A stretch of 64,000 nucleotides of DNA from Clostridium tepidum (GTDB lineage Bacteria; Bacillota; Clostridia; Clostridiales; Clostridiaceae). Positions 43,786-53,471 of the stretch are shown here, piece by piece. The number at the start of each line of letters is the position of its first letter. The stretch's first letter is position 1. The DNA is taken from the NCBI RefSeq assembly GCF_002008345.1, contig NZ_MRAE01000002.1, forward strand, positions 1 to 64,000. Reading direction: 5' to 3'. The notes under the pieces were generated by a model. The model did not search any database and was not told where the DNA came from. It saw nothing but the letters and a program-made list of their open reading frames with translations. Made by a program: the position numbers and the translations under genes.

Positions 43786-43944
43786 ATTTTTACCTCCTGT
43801 ATCCTAAGAAATATATTCATAATATACTAATTTTATCTTCTACATTTATTTTAACATATTAAAATACAATATTAAATAGTAATAATTATCTACATCAATT
43901 TCCAAAAATATTTTATATGCAATTTTTAAATAAATTATTAAAAC

Positions 43945-44037
43945 AAAAAAGGCTTTATTCCTAAAATAATTTATACATAAAGCTAAATAATAACATTATA
44001 ATTTAAATAGCTTTAAATAAAGGAATATTAGCCTTTT
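43945..44037 (-). terminator. Large nested hairpin after the ECF S-component gene
   Basis: Outer arms AAAAAGGCTTTATTCCT and AGGAATATTAGCCTTTTT pair with one mismatch, and an inner stem AAAGCTA/TAGCTTT lies inside. The whole is about 93 nt, far longer than needed for a terminator, and ends in T runs on both strands. It may be a terminator of the ECF gene or an inserted palindromic element. Confidence 0.6.
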
Positions 44038-44084
44038 TATATGCTTTTATAATTTATTTTTAAATAATAACAAATATAATTTTA

Positions 44085-44591
44085 TTATTTTGAAAAAGTT
44101 CTTGGAACCAATTTTATGTTCAATGTTTTAGATAATGCATTAACTAAAACAAATGCAATTACCCCATCTATTAAATGATGCAGAATAGACCCTATTCCTA
44201 CCGCAACTAATATTTTATATAATGTAAATCCAAAAGGAATCACTGCTATAGCTTCTAATGCTCCATGTATAGGTGCCGTTATAATTATTACTTTTTTAAA
44301 AGATACACCCTTTTTTATAAGAATAGCTCCAATAAGACCAACAAATGTATGCATAAATGCTCTAGATGCTACTACTAACGGAGTAGATACTAAAAAACCT
44401 AGTGTAGAACCTAAACCTACCATTACTGCTGAGGCTGGACCTAAAAGCATAGCTACAAATAAAGGTACATGAGATGCCAATGTAGCTGTAAAAGGTCCTA
44501 ATTGGATTTTTAAAAATCCAAAAGCCAATGGAATTACTATAGCTAAAGCAGTTAAAACTGCAGCATAGGTCATTTTTTTTACATTTTTCAT
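44085..44591 (-). CDS. ECF transporter S-component (substrate-binding membrane subunit)
   Basis: 168 residues with six predicted membrane helices, starting MKNVKKMTYAAVLTALAIVIPLAFGFLKIQLGPFTATLASHVP, and containing LLGPASAVMVGLGSTLGFL. This is the layout of small substrate-specific ECF subunits, with the conserved AxxxA in the first helix that contacts EcfT. It resembles niacin-type S-components, but the vitamin cannot be fixed from sequence. No ecfA or ecfT gene is adjacent, as usual for group II ECF systems. The ATG follows CAGGGGGTAAAAAA. A perfect palindrome in the upstream region may be an operator. Confidence 0.85.
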   Translation of the reverse strand: MKNVKKMTYAAVLTALAIVIPLAFGFLKIQLGPFTATLASHVPLFVAMLLGPASAVMVGLGSTLGFLVSTPLVVASRAFMHTFVGLIGAILIKKGVSFKKVIIITAPIHGALEAIAVIPFGFTLYKILVAVGIGSILHHLIDGVIAFVLVNALSKTLNIKLVPRTFSK

Positions 44592-44614
44592 TTTTTTACC
44601 CCCTGTATAGTCTA

Positions 44615-44626
44615 ATGTATATACAT
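44615..44626. promoter_or_regulatory. Palindrome upstream of the ECF S-component gene
   Basis: ATGTATATACAT is a perfect 12-bp palindrome 24 nt upstream of the start codon. It could be a repressor operator for vitamin control; AT-rich palindromes also occur by chance. Confidence 0.4.
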
Positions 44627-44941
44627 CAGTATATATTATTTTTTTCTTTTTGTAAATATAATATTTATTTACTTAATGGCTTCTTAATAATAATTCCATT
44701 TTTTATAATAAAAATTAAACAATAGCTCCATTTCCAAATAACAATTTTTAAACTTTATCACCAAAAAACTCCATTTAAAACAGAAATTTTATTTATTAAT
44801 GAAAAATTCTATAATAATATATTTATAAATTGAATTTGTTCATTTTTATTTTATAAGTATCATATCTAGATTAAGAGAACGATAATAACTTAAATAATAT
44901 TTTAATTAAAACACTCCAAACATAGAATATATTGATAATAA
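44627..44941. other. Intergenic region upstream of the ECF S-component gene
   Basis: About 315 bases, very AT-rich, with no credible gene. It presumably contains the ECF gene promoter. Confidence 0.45.
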
Positions 44942-44997
44942 TTAAAAAGTAACATCTATAAATTTAAAAGGTCAAATTTATAGATGTTACTTTTTAA
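44942..44997 (-). terminator. Terminator after the NifX/NifB-like gene
   Basis: The arms 44942-44965 and 44974-44997 form a 24-bp perfect stem with an 8-nt loop, the longest perfect stem in the window. It lies about 60 nt past the stop of the small NifX-like gene. Confidence 0.88.
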
Positions 44998-45055
44998 CAT
45001 ATATTATTTATATAAATTTTTATTATACGAATCTATTTATAAAATAAGAATAATT

Positions 45056-45346
45056 TTATGTTAATTTATAAATAAACTCTTTTAATCTTTCACTATCATT
45101 TAAAACAACTACATGAAAATTATTTTCTTTTAATTTTAAATTAAGATTATTAGATATACCCAATGTAATAATAGTATTTACATCATGCTTTTTTAAAAAT
45201 TCTACTATATTTTCTTCAGTTTTTTTTGTAATAGTATGTTTTTCTATAAATTTATCTTCTTTTAAGGTATAGAATGTAAATTCATTAGTATCTTCATTTA
45301 GTCCACAAATTTCATTTTCGTCTATTGGGATAACTATATTTTTCAT
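45056..45346 (-). CDS. NifX/NifB-like small protein
   Basis: 96 residues with the alpha/beta pattern of the dinitrogenase iron-molybdenum cofactor-binding family. The start is MKNIVIPIDENEICGLNEDTNEFTFY, followed by NIVEFLKKHDVNTIITLGISNNLNLKLKENNFHVVVL. No nitrogenase genes are present, so it is one of the many stand-alone clostridial members whose role may be metal-cluster handling. The ATG follows TAGCAGGTGTTTAT. Assignment by fold pattern only. Confidence 0.65.
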   Translation of the reverse strand: MKNIVIPIDENEICGLNEDTNEFTFYTLKEDKFIEKHTITKKTEENIVEFLKKHDVNTIITLGISNNLNLKLKENNFHVVVLNDSERLKEFIYKLT

Positions 45347-45472
45347 ATAAACACCTGCTATCTTAAAATATTATATTAAATAAACATATATAAATTTATA
45401 ATTATATAAAATTTATATAATTATAAATTTTTCTAATAAATAAATTAAATATAAACTTAAAAATTGTTTCTT

Positions 45473-46342
45473 TTATAGTTTCCCCCACTTTTCAATAAGA
45501 ATACTATTAAATTTATCTAAATCTATTATCTTATTTGGCATATTTACTTTAAAGCCTTTTCCTTCTTTACTTAAAGTTATAATTCCAGATTTCAAATCTT
45601 CTATATTAGGTTTTATATAAACAAAATTTTCATTAAAAATTTCTTTATTTGTTATATAAATCGCTGCTGCTGCATCCCAATTACAAAAAGCTTTTATATT
45701 AAAAGTTTTTTCCATAGAATTAAACCAAGGCTCTATTTCTTTATATATACCTTTCAATACTTCATTTGAACTATTTTTAAGTATATTTAATTCTTTTTCT
45801 CTAAACAAAGCTTGAAGAGTAACATGTCCATCTAATATAGTTATATCCGCTCCTGAAGTTAAAACACTATAAGCTGCTTCATAGTCACAGGATAAATTTA
45901 ATTCTTTAACCTTTATTCCTGAAATGATTAAAGGTTTTGTGATTCCACCCATTATAACAATATTTTTTACATTTTTATAAAAATTTTCATCATATAAATA
46001 TGCACCGTATAAATTAGACATAGAACCTGTAGCAAGTATAGTTATTTCTCCTTTGTATCTACTAGTATTTATAGCTAAAAATTTGGCAGCTTCGCTAATT
46101 CTTCCTACTTTTAAATCTCCGCCTTTAAATATAGGTTTATACTCTTTGTCTAAAAGATTCATAATTCTAAGATTATTTTCATGAACCTCTTCTACAGTGG
46201 CATTCCCGTGAGTTGATGTTAAACCGATTAGCTCTACCTCTTCATTGCCTATAAGATACATCAAAGTCAAACCATCATCTATATCTTTATTTTTAAGCCC
46301 CATGGTGTTATCACAATCATAAATAATCCTATACCTATGCAT
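45473..46342 (-). CDS. Nucleoside hydrolase-like protein
   Basis: About 289 residues related to inosine/uridine-preferring nucleoside hydrolases, which split the N-glycosidic bond of nucleosides. The calcium-binding motif is present in altered form as YDCDNTMGLKNKDIDDGLTLMYL (the family DxDxGxDDAxAL with an insertion). LTSTHGNATVEEVHENNLRIM, LATGSMSNL and FCNWDAAAAIY (metal aspartate) are also there. I start at the ATG at 46342, since GGAGA lies 9 nt upstream; the ATG at 46348 is too close to it. The enzyme may act on a modified nucleoside. It follows peptide deformylase on the same strand by 18 nt. Confidence 0.8.
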   Translation of the reverse strand: MHRYRIIYDCDNTMGLKNKDIDDGLTLMYLIGNEEVELIGLTSTHGNATVEEVHENNLRIMNLLDKEYKPIFKGGDLKVGRISEAAKFLAINTSRYKGEITILATGSMSNLYGAYLYDENFYKNVKNIVIMGGITKPLIISGIKVKELNLSCDYEAAYSVLTSGADITILDGHVTLQALFREKELNILKNSSNEVLKGIYKEIEPWFNSMEKTFNIKAFCNWDAAAAIYITNKEIFNENFVYIKPNIEDLKSGIITLSKEGKGFKVNMPNKIIDLDKFNSILIEKWGKL

Positions 46343-46359
46343 TAGCATTCTCTCCTTTT

Positions 46360-46830
46360 TTATTCTATTTGTTCTATTTTATATACCTTTTTAGCCTTGT
46401 CTATATAAACTATACCGTCTAAATGATCATATTCATGACAAAAAGCATTCTTTAATAAGCCTGTTGCTTCATAAGTGACTTTTTCACCTTTTTCATTTAA
46501 TCCTTCTATAATAATTTTTCTAGGTCTAATTACAATACCTTCATACCCAGAATAACTCAAACATCCCTCATAGCTTTCTTCTTTACCTATTCTTTTTAAA
46601 AACTTAGGATTTATAAGAATTATAGGTTCTTGTCCATTTCTTAAATCTATAATAAAAATTCTTTTTAAATAACCTATTTGAGGTGCTGCAAGTCCAATAC
46701 CAGTACCTGCATATAAAGTATCCTTTAAATCTTGCACAATATCTCTAGTTTCATCATCGATAAATTCTACTTTTTTACTAACTCTTTTTAAAGTTTTATT
46801 TCCAACTTTTAATATCTCTTTTACTGCCAT
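46360..46830 (-). CDS. def: Peptide deformylase
   Basis: Removes the formyl group from the initiator methionine of nascent proteins. All three motifs are intact: GIGLAAPQIG, EGCLS (metal cysteine) and CHEYDHLDG (two histidines and the catalytic glutamate). The length of 156 residues is normal. There is no Shine-Dalgarno at the usual distance: GGAGGG lies 30 nt upstream of the ATG, with an 8-bp hairpin between. Folding would bring the site to about 10 nt. The nucleoside hydrolase-like gene starts 18 nt downstream on the same strand and is probably cotranscribed. Confidence 0.94.
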   Translation of the reverse strand: MAVKEILKVGNKTLKRVSKKVEFIDDETRDIVQDLKDTLYAGTGIGLAAPQIGYLKRIFIIDLRNGQEPIILINPKFLKRIGKEESYEGCLSYSGYEGIVIRPRKIIIEGLNEKGEKVTYEATGLLKNAFCHEYDHLDGIVYIDKAKKVYKIEQIE

Positions 46831-46837
46831 AATAACA

Positions 46838-46866
46838 TTTAAAGCAAAAGCTTTAAAACTCCCTCC
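46838..46866 (-). promoter_or_regulatory. Hairpin between Shine-Dalgarno and start of def
   Basis: TTTAAAGC and GCTTTAAA (46838-46845, 46850-46857) flank a 4-nt loop, between the site GGAGGG (46861-46866) and the ATG at 46830. The linear spacing is 30 nt, but 10 nt if the hairpin is skipped. No other in-frame start fits the site. Confidence 0.6.
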
Positions 46867-47154
46867 TTTTTCTTATGTATAATTAAATTATACATAACAT
46901 TCAAAAAAAATGCGACATTATTATATGAAATATGAAATTTAAAGTCTTAATTATCTATCTTTATACTCGTAACATTCGTATTTTAAATTAGAATACTTAT
47001 TTTAATATATGTATAAATATAAAATTTTATTAAAACTATTTTTTTCATATACCTTTTAATGGAATCAAATTTATAACTACTTACAAAAACAAATTATCTT
47101 ATGAATCTATTATTTATATTTTCAGAATTAAAATTAAATCTACTTTCTTAAATA
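46867..47154. other. Intergenic region between def and the V-ATPase operon end
   Basis: About 290 bases, mostly A+T, with no gene. It should contain the def promoter; none is clear enough to place. Confidence 0.45.
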
Positions 47155-47181
47155 AAAAAGCAGCAATAACTGCTGCTTTTT
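47155..47181 (-). terminator. Terminator of the V-ATPase operon
   Basis: AAAAAGCAGCA (47155-47165) and TGCTGCTTTTT (47171-47181) form an 11-bp stem with a 5-nt loop overlapping the stop of subunit D, ending the nine-gene operon. Confidence 0.9.
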
Positions 47182-47830
47182 ATACCATATTACTTTGCTT
47201 TTCTTCCATCATACTCTTAATTTTCATAAGTCTTGTTACTGTACTTCTTTCATTCTCATCTAACTTCATTTGTATAAACCTTATAGTTTCTTCTAGTTGA
47301 GGTATAGTCATATATTCCAAAGCATTAACTCTTCTTCTGGTTTTCTCAATTTCATCTGCCATTAGTTGACATGCTTTTTCTACTTTAGCTAATTCTAAAA
47401 GCTTAGGTAATATGCCATATAATTTTTCTATAGCACCATCTAATTCAGCAGAAGTATTGGCAAAACCATAAGGGAATATACTTCCTTTATCCCCTTCTAA
47501 CTTTCTTTTGAAGTCAAATACAGGTACATTAACACTCATTATGTTTTCTTTTTTTACATCTACAGAAATACTTTCCTTTGGATAAGCTACAGCTTCCTCT
47601 AAAAATTCTGGAGACATAACCGCACTAGCTATTAAAAAATCTTTAAAAGATCCTTCCAATTCTTTTTCTACATCTTTTCTAAGTTCATTATTTCTTTTTA
47701 TCATATCTATAAATCTTCTCATAAGCTCATCTTGCTTATCCTTTAAGAGTTTATGTCCTCTTGTAGCTGTTGTTAACCTCTTTTTAAGTTTGGTGAGCTC
47801 CATTCTAGTAGGATTTACATTTAACTTCAT
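47180..47830 (-). CDS. atpD: V-type ATP synthase subunit D
   Basis: Central-shaft subunit of the V1 motor, a long coiled coil of about 216 residues. The N-terminal [40 protein letters not shown] and the C-terminal [19 protein letters not shown] are family blocks. I start at the ATG at 47830, since the upstream in-frame start at 47839 lacks a site and GGGATGAGTGA precedes 47830. It is the last gene of the operon, 28 nt after subunit B. The operon terminator overlaps its end. Confidence 0.95.
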   Translation of the reverse strand: MKLNVNPTRMELTKLKKRLTTATRGHKLLKDKQDELMRRFIDMIKRNNELRKDVEKELEGSFKDFLIASAVMSPEFLEEAVAYPKESISVDVKKENIMSVNVPVFDFKRKLEGDKGSIFPYGFANTSAELDGAIEKLYGILPKLLELAKVEKACQLMADEIEKTRRRVNALEYMTIPQLEETIRFIQMKLDENERSTVTRLMKIKSMMEEKQSNMV

Positions 47831-47858
47831 AAATATCACTCATCCCTTTTAATGGTTA

Positions 47859-49244
47859 TTATTTACTTTCTTTAGCCTTACTTAGATATTTTTCTAAATA
47901 TTCGTCCCTTATTCTCTTAAGCTCTGACTTAGGTAAGATAGTTAACAATTTCCATCCAAGATTTAATGTTTCTTCTATAGTTCTATTTGTTGTGAATCCT
48001 TGAGATACATATTCTCCTTCAAAAGCATCTGCAAATTTAGCATACAGTTTATCTGTATCAGATAATGCAGATTCACCAAGTATTACAGACAACTCTTTAG
48101 CTTGCTTACCTTGTGCATAAGCTGCAAATAATTGATTCATTGTATCTGCATGATCCTCTCTTGTTTTACCTTTACCTATACCTTTATCTTTAAGTCTTGA
48201 TAATGAAGGTAATACATCTATTGGAGGCATTATGCCTTTTTTGTATAATTCTCTACTTAATATTATTTGTCCTTCTGTTATATATCCTGTTAAGTCTGGA
48301 ATTGGATGAGTCTTATCATCTTCAGGCATTGTAAGTATAGGAATTTGTGTTATAGATCCTTCTTTTCCTAATATTCTTCCAGCTCTTTCATATAAAGTTG
48401 AAAGATCTGTATATAGATATCCAGGATATCCACGTCTGCCTGGAACCTCTTTTCTTGCAGCAGACACTTCACGAAGAGCTTCGCAATAGTTTGTTATATC
48501 AGTCATTATAACAAGTACATGCATTCCCTTTTCAAAGGCTAAATATTCAGCAGCAGTAAGTGCCATCCTAGGTGTTGCAATTCTTTCTATTGCTGGATCA
48601 TTAGCTAAATTTATAAATAAAACCGCTCTATCTATAGCTCCTGTTTTTGTAAAGTCATCAATAAAGTATTGAGCTTCTTCAAAAGTTGTTCCTATAGCAG
48701 CAAATACAACGGCAAATTTTGAATCTGAATTTAAAACCTTTGCCTGTCTTGCAATTTGAGTCGCAAGTTCTGCATGAGGAAGACCAGAACCTGAAAAAAC
48801 AGGTAGCTTTTGTCCTCTAACTAAAGTATTAAGTCCATCTATAGCTGAAACTCCAGTTTGAATAAACTCATCTGGATAGTTTCTTGCTACTGGATTTATA
48901 GGTGTACCATTTATATCTAGTTTTTTATCAGGAATTATTTTAGGACCACCATCTTTTGGATTTCCAAGTCCATCAAATACTCTTCCTAACATATCTTCAG
49001 AAACTCCTAATTCTAGAGGTTTGCCTAAAAATTTAACTTTAGCACCTTTAAGATTTATTCCAGCTGAGCCTTCAAATAATTGAACTAAAGCTTTATCTTT
49101 ATTTATTTCTAGAACTCTTCCACGTCTTTTTTCTTCATTATGAAGTTCTATTTCAACAAGTTCATCAAAACTAACGCCGTCTACTTGATCAACCAGCATA
49201 AGTGGTCCAACTACTTCTTTAACTGTTTTATATTCCTTAAGCAT
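47859..49244 (-). CDS. atpB: V-type ATP synthase subunit B
   Basis: Non-catalytic nucleotide-binding subunit of the V1 head, 461 residues. It shares the fold of subunit A but lacks a functional P-loop, reading [18 protein letters not shown] instead. [53 protein letters not shown] is a signature block. The ATG overlaps the subunit A stop by 8 nt, and TAAAGGAGGTATAATGG precedes it. The neighbours are A and D. Confidence 0.97.
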   Translation of the reverse strand: MLKEYKTVKEVVGPLMLVDQVDGVSFDELVEIELHNEEKRRGRVLEINKDKALVQLFEGSAGINLKGAKVKFLGKPLELGVSEDMLGRVFDGLGNPKDGGPKIIPDKKLDINGTPINPVARNYPDEFIQTGVSAIDGLNTLVRGQKLPVFSGSGLPHAELATQIARQAKVLNSDSKFAVVFAAIGTTFEEAQYFIDDFTKTGAIDRAVLFINLANDPAIERIATPRMALTAAEYLAFEKGMHVLVIMTDITNYCEALREVSAARKEVPGRRGYPGYLYTDLSTLYERAGRILGKEGSITQIPILTMPEDDKTHPIPDLTGYITEGQIILSRELYKKGIMPPIDVLPSLSRLKDKGIGKGKTREDHADTMNQLFAAYAQGKQAKELSVILGESALSDTDKLYAKFADAFEGEYVSQGFTTNRTIEETLNLGWKLLTILPKSELKRIRDEYLEKYLSKAKESK

Positions 49245-51015
49245 CCATTATACCTCCTTTGCTGATTAATTCATCTATTATACCTGTCAATTCATCAAAT
49301 ATTCCGTCTATATTTTCTATATTTTCCTCTGAAACATACTTTGCTCTTGCTATTTTATCTCTAACTTCTAAATCTAAAAGTTCTTTTAAGTATACACTTG
49401 CATTTAATGCTCTTTGAGCTTCATCATAGAAGAATAGAACTAGTTTTAACATCTTATATTGCTTTCTTAGAGAAGCATAAGTATCCACTTCGTGGAAAGC
49501 ATTTTGTTGAAGATAATCTTCTCTTAAAGATTTTGCAACTTCAAGTTTTAATCTATCTTTCTCTGATAAAGCATCTATACCTACAAGTCTAACTATTTCC
49601 TCTAAATTAGCTTCTTCTTGAAGAAGTGACATAGCTCTTGTTCTAAGTTCTGTCCAATCAGACGCTACATTATCATCCATCCAAGGACTTATTTTATCTA
49701 AATATAATGAATAAGAATTCAACCAATTTATAGCTGGGAAATGTCTTCTATATGCAAGTTGAGAATCTAATCCCCAGAATACTTTAACTATTCTTAAAGT
49801 AGCTTGTGTAACAGGTTCTGATAAGTCTCCACCTGGAGGTGATACAGCACCTATAACTGTTAAAGCTCCTTCTCTTTGCTCAGAGCCTAAAGATAACACT
49901 TTACCTGCTCTTTCATAAAAATCTGCAGCTCTAGATCCTAAATATGCTGGATATCCTTCATCTCCAGGCATTTCTTCAAGTCTTCCTGACATTTCACGAA
50001 GAGCCTCTGCCCAACGAGATGTAGAATCTGCCATTAATGCAACAGAATATCCCATATCTCTAAAATATTCGCCTATAGTTATTCCAGTATATATAGAAGC
50101 TTCTCTAGCTGCAACTGGCATATTAGAAGTATTGGCTATAAGTACAGTTCTTTTCATTAATGGTTCTCCAGTTTTTGGGTCTTTAAGTTCTGGGAACTCA
50201 TTAAGAACATCTGTCATCTCATTACCACGTTCTCCACAGCCTATATAAACAACTATTTGAGCATCTGCCCATTTAGCTAATTGATGTTGTACAACGGTTT
50301 TCCCACTACCAAAAGGTCCTGGTACACACGCTGTTCCACCTTTTGTAACTGGGAAAAATGTATCTATAACTCTTTGACCTGTTATCATAGGTTCCACTGG
50401 ATTAAGCTTTCTGCCATACGGTCTTCCTCTTCTAACTGGCCATTTTTGCATCATCATTAATTCAGAAACTTTGTTTCCATCCTTAACTTTTGCAATGGTA
50501 TCAACTACAGTGAAGTCTCCTTCTTCTATAGTTTCTATAGTTCCCTTTATTCCATAAGGAACCATTATTTTATGCTCTACTATAAAAGTTTCTTGAACAA
50601 TACCTATTACATCTCCTGCTTCTACAGTATCTCCTACTTTTTTAATTGGAGTAAAATGCCATTTTTTCTCTCTATCTAATGAATGAACTTCTACTCCTCT
50701 TGTTATAAAATCTCCTGCTTTTGCTTTTATAGCATTTAAAGGTCTTTGTATTCCATCAAACATGGCTTCTATTAATCCAGGTCCTAATTCAACACTCAAA
50801 GGTTCTCCAGTAGTTATTACTGGATCTCCTGGTGCTAAACCTGCTGTTTCTTCGTAAACCTGAATTGAAGCTCTATCTTCTCTCATTTCTATTATTTCAC
50901 CAATAAGACGTTTTTCACCAACTCTTACAACGTCATATATGTTTGCCTCTTCCATTCCTTCAGCAACAACTAAAGGTCCAGATATCTTTAAAACACGTCC
51001 TGTCTTCAAGTTCAC
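49237..51015 (-). CDS. atpA: V-type ATP synthase subunit A (catalytic)
   Basis: Catalytic subunit of the V1 head, 592 residues. The P-loop [11 protein letters not shown] is at about residues 233-243, [21 protein letters not shown] follows, and [33 protein letters not shown] is the catalytic block with the DELSEED-like region later. The N-terminal barrel [14 protein letters not shown] and a non-homologous region near 120-190 are typical of V-type A subunits. The ATG follows GTAGGTAGGTGAACTTG. It follows subunit F by 13 nt. Confidence 0.97.
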   Translation of the reverse strand: MNLKTGRVLKISGPLVVAEGMEEANIYDVVRVGEKRLIGEIIEMREDRASIQVYEETAGLAPGDPVITTGEPLSVELGPGLIEAMFDGIQRPLNAIKAKAGDFITRGVEVHSLDREKKWHFTPIKKVGDTVEAGDVIGIVQETFIVEHKIMVPYGIKGTIETIEEGDFTVVDTIAKVKDGNKVSELMMMQKWPVRRGRPYGRKLNPVEPMITGQRVIDTFFPVTKGGTACVPGPFGSGKTVVQHQLAKWADAQIVVYIGCGERGNEMTDVLNEFPELKDPKTGEPLMKRTVLIANTSNMPVAAREASIYTGITIGEYFRDMGYSVALMADSTSRWAEALREMSGRLEEMPGDEGYPAYLGSRAADFYERAGKVLSLGSEQREGALTVIGAVSPPGGDLSEPVTQATLRIVKVFWGLDSQLAYRRHFPAINWLNSYSLYLDKISPWMDDNVASDWTELRTRAMSLLQEEANLEEIVRLVGIDALSEKDRLKLEVAKSLREDYLQQNAFHEVDTYASLRKQYKMLKLVLFFYDEAQRALNASVYLKELLDLEVRDKIARAKYVSEENIENIDGIFDELTGIIDELISKGGIMDA

Positions 51016-51028
51016 CTACCTACCTTCC

Positions 51029-51337
51029 TTATAAAATATTAACACCAACTGCTTTTTCCACGTTATCATTTATTCTCTTCATACCTATATTTAGAGATCC
51101 CTGATTACTAGGAATAAGTATAACGGCAGGAATTAATTCTCTATTATATCTTTCAATAGTTTCTTCCAAATCCTTAGCTATTTGTTCTGTAACAAATATA
51201 ATAGCATATTTTTCCGCAGCCATTTTATTAATAGTAATTCTTGCTTCATCTGGTTCAGTAACAGGATATACATCAATACCAAGAGCTTTAAAGGCCAATA
51301 TGGAATCTTTGTCTCCAACTACACCTATTTTATACAT
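51029..51337 (-). CDS. atpF: V-type ATP synthase subunit F
   Basis: Small regulatory shaft subunit of about 102 residues with an alpha/beta fold: [26 protein letters not shown] and ITEQ-like region [18 protein letters not shown] prefer the ATG at 51337 because family members begin there; a GTG at 51346 is in frame and closer to a purine-rich site, so the start is uncertain by three codons. It overlaps the end of subunit C by 8 nt. Confidence 0.92.
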   Translation of the reverse strand: MYKIGVVGDKDSILAFKALGIDVYPVTEPDEARITINKMAAEKYAIIFVTEQIAKDLEETIERYNRELIPAVILIPSNQGSLNIGMKRINDNVEKAVGVNIL

Positions 51338-52331
51338 AGATATCACGCAGCCTTTCTCTTATTATTTCACTCTTCATGTTATTGAGCTTTCCAATCATTA
51401 TAATTCTTATAACTTTTATTTCATTTTCTTTAGCATATAAATAAGATATTATTGGCTCTGGCCCAAAGCTTGTATATTTTGCTTTTTTCATATATTCCAT
51501 TATAAAATTATCACTTAATTTTTCAAAAATATTTATTGAACCAGTTTTCAAATAAGCATCTATTCCAGCTCTAAGTATTTCCCCATAATCTGTATAGGAA
51601 AGTTTTACTGGAATATTCTCTACTGTATCATTAAGCAAAGCTATCAGTTTATCTTTATCTACAAAACCTCCGTTTATAATTACACTTGTAAAAAAGTTTT
51701 TACTCTTATTTTGCTTTTTAACTCTTAAAAGAGTTTTTATATTATTTAAATCAATAAGAATTTTTAAATATTTATCTAAAAATTTGTCTCCTATTTCCTT
51801 ATTTAATAAAAGCATTTGTTCAAACATATATTTATCAAGTATAATATCAATTTTCTGTGGATCTTTATTGGCACCAAAATCTTCAAAAACTTCTTCTATA
51901 GCCTTTCTCATTATTGGATTTAAATCTCTATAATCTTCATTATCTATAGATGTTTTTAGCTTTTCTATAGGTACATTGCCCACAGGTATTGTTATATCTG
52001 TAAAATCTTTATTTAAAATTTTACCTTTTATTATAACTTTAATGTTATGATAATCATATTTTAAACTCATCATATTAACTAAAGATTTTACAGGGGAAAT
52101 TTCGTAGAGCAAATGATAAACTCTTTTAAGCTCATTACTTAAAAGTATTTCATAATCCTCAGGTTTTTTTACCTTTGACATAAATGTAGAATATTCAGTT
52201 TCTTCAAGAACCTTTAATGTTTCTAAAGGAGAGCTGCTATCTATCATCCTATCAATTTTTACTTTGTCAAGGAGTCTAGTTTCTAATACCCTAATTCTAG
52301 GTATTACCTGAGTAAATAGTAATGCATCCAT
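51330..52331 (-). CDS. atpC: V-type ATP synthase subunit C
   Basis: Socket subunit (eukaryotic d / archaeal C) linking the V1 shaft to the K ring, 333 residues, all helical. Family blocks include [61 protein letters not shown]. The ATG follows GGAGGGAATTTC. It lies 12 nt after subunit E and overlaps subunit F. Confidence 0.94.
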   Translation of the reverse strand: MDALLFTQVIPRIRVLETRLLDKVKIDRMIDSSSPLETLKVLEETEYSTFMSKVKKPEDYEILLSNELKRVYHLLYEISPVKSLVNMMSLKYDYHNIKVIIKGKILNKDFTDITIPVGNVPIEKLKTSIDNEDYRDLNPIMRKAIEEVFEDFGANKDPQKIDIILDKYMFEQMLLLNKEIGDKFLDKYLKILIDLNNIKTLLRVKKQNKSKNFFTSVIINGGFVDKDKLIALLNDTVENIPVKLSYTDYGEILRAGIDAYLKTGSINIFEKLSDNFIMEYMKKAKYTSFGPEPIISYLYAKENEIKVIRIIMIGKLNNMKSEIIRERLRDIYV

Positions 52332-52343
52332 GAAATTCCCTCC

Positions 52344-52943
52344 TTAGTTAAATAGCAATCTTGCAACTTCATACTCCAATTCATCTTTCATAGAACTAAT
52401 TAAAGCTTCAAAAGAATTATTTATTTCGATTCCATTTTTCTCTAAAATAAACCCTGCTTTAAAGTCTCTTATTTCATTGCTTAAAGAAAGTTTTCCTAAT
52501 TTTCCTTTTTGAGTCAATTCACTATTTATTTCATTTACAAAAGCTTCAGTTATAAGTAATTTGTCCTTTGAATTTATTATAATCTTCTCATCACCATCTA
52601 TTGGAAGAGTTAAAATTCTTTCTTTAATATAAGAAAGATATTCTTCTTTTGATAATTGTGCTAATTTTTCTAATGATTTTTCAAGAACTCTTTCTATAAC
52701 TTTTTGTTTTGCTTTAAGTTTTTCGTTTCTTACTTTAAGCTCTGCATTTGATAGTATTCTTTCTCTTCTTATTATGCTTTCTCTTTGTGATTTTTCAATA
52801 CTATTTTTTCCTATAACCTTAGCTTCAGCAATCTTTTTATCTAATATATCTTTTTCAGATTGTTTAGCTTCTTTAATAATTTCTTCTTTTTTTGCCTTAG
52901 CTTCTTCAAGAATTTTCCCAGTTAGATTATCTATGCTAGACAT
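52344..52943 (-). CDS. atpE: V-type ATP synthase subunit E
   Basis: Peripheral stalk subunit that pairs with the H/G subunit, about 199 residues: a long charged helix (EEAKAKKEEIIKEAKQSEKDILDKKIAEAKVIG) and a C-terminal alpha/beta head. I start at the ATG at 52943, 8 nt after GGAG; a GTG at 52952 overlaps the ribosome site. It lies 15 nt downstream of the ring subunit K. Confidence 0.93.
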   Translation of the reverse strand: MSSIDNLTGKILEEAKAKKEEIIKEAKQSEKDILDKKIAEAKVIGKNSIEKSQRESIIRRERILSNAELKVRNEKLKAKQKVIERVLEKSLEKLAQLSKEEYLSYIKERILTLPIDGDEKIIINSKDKLLITEAFVNEINSELTQKGKLGKLSLSNEIRDFKAGFILEKNGIEINNSFEALISSMKDELEYEVARLLFN

Positions 52944-52958
52944 TCGCCTCACTCCAAA

Positions 52959-53462
<504 letters not shown>

Positions 53463-53471
53463 TTATACATA

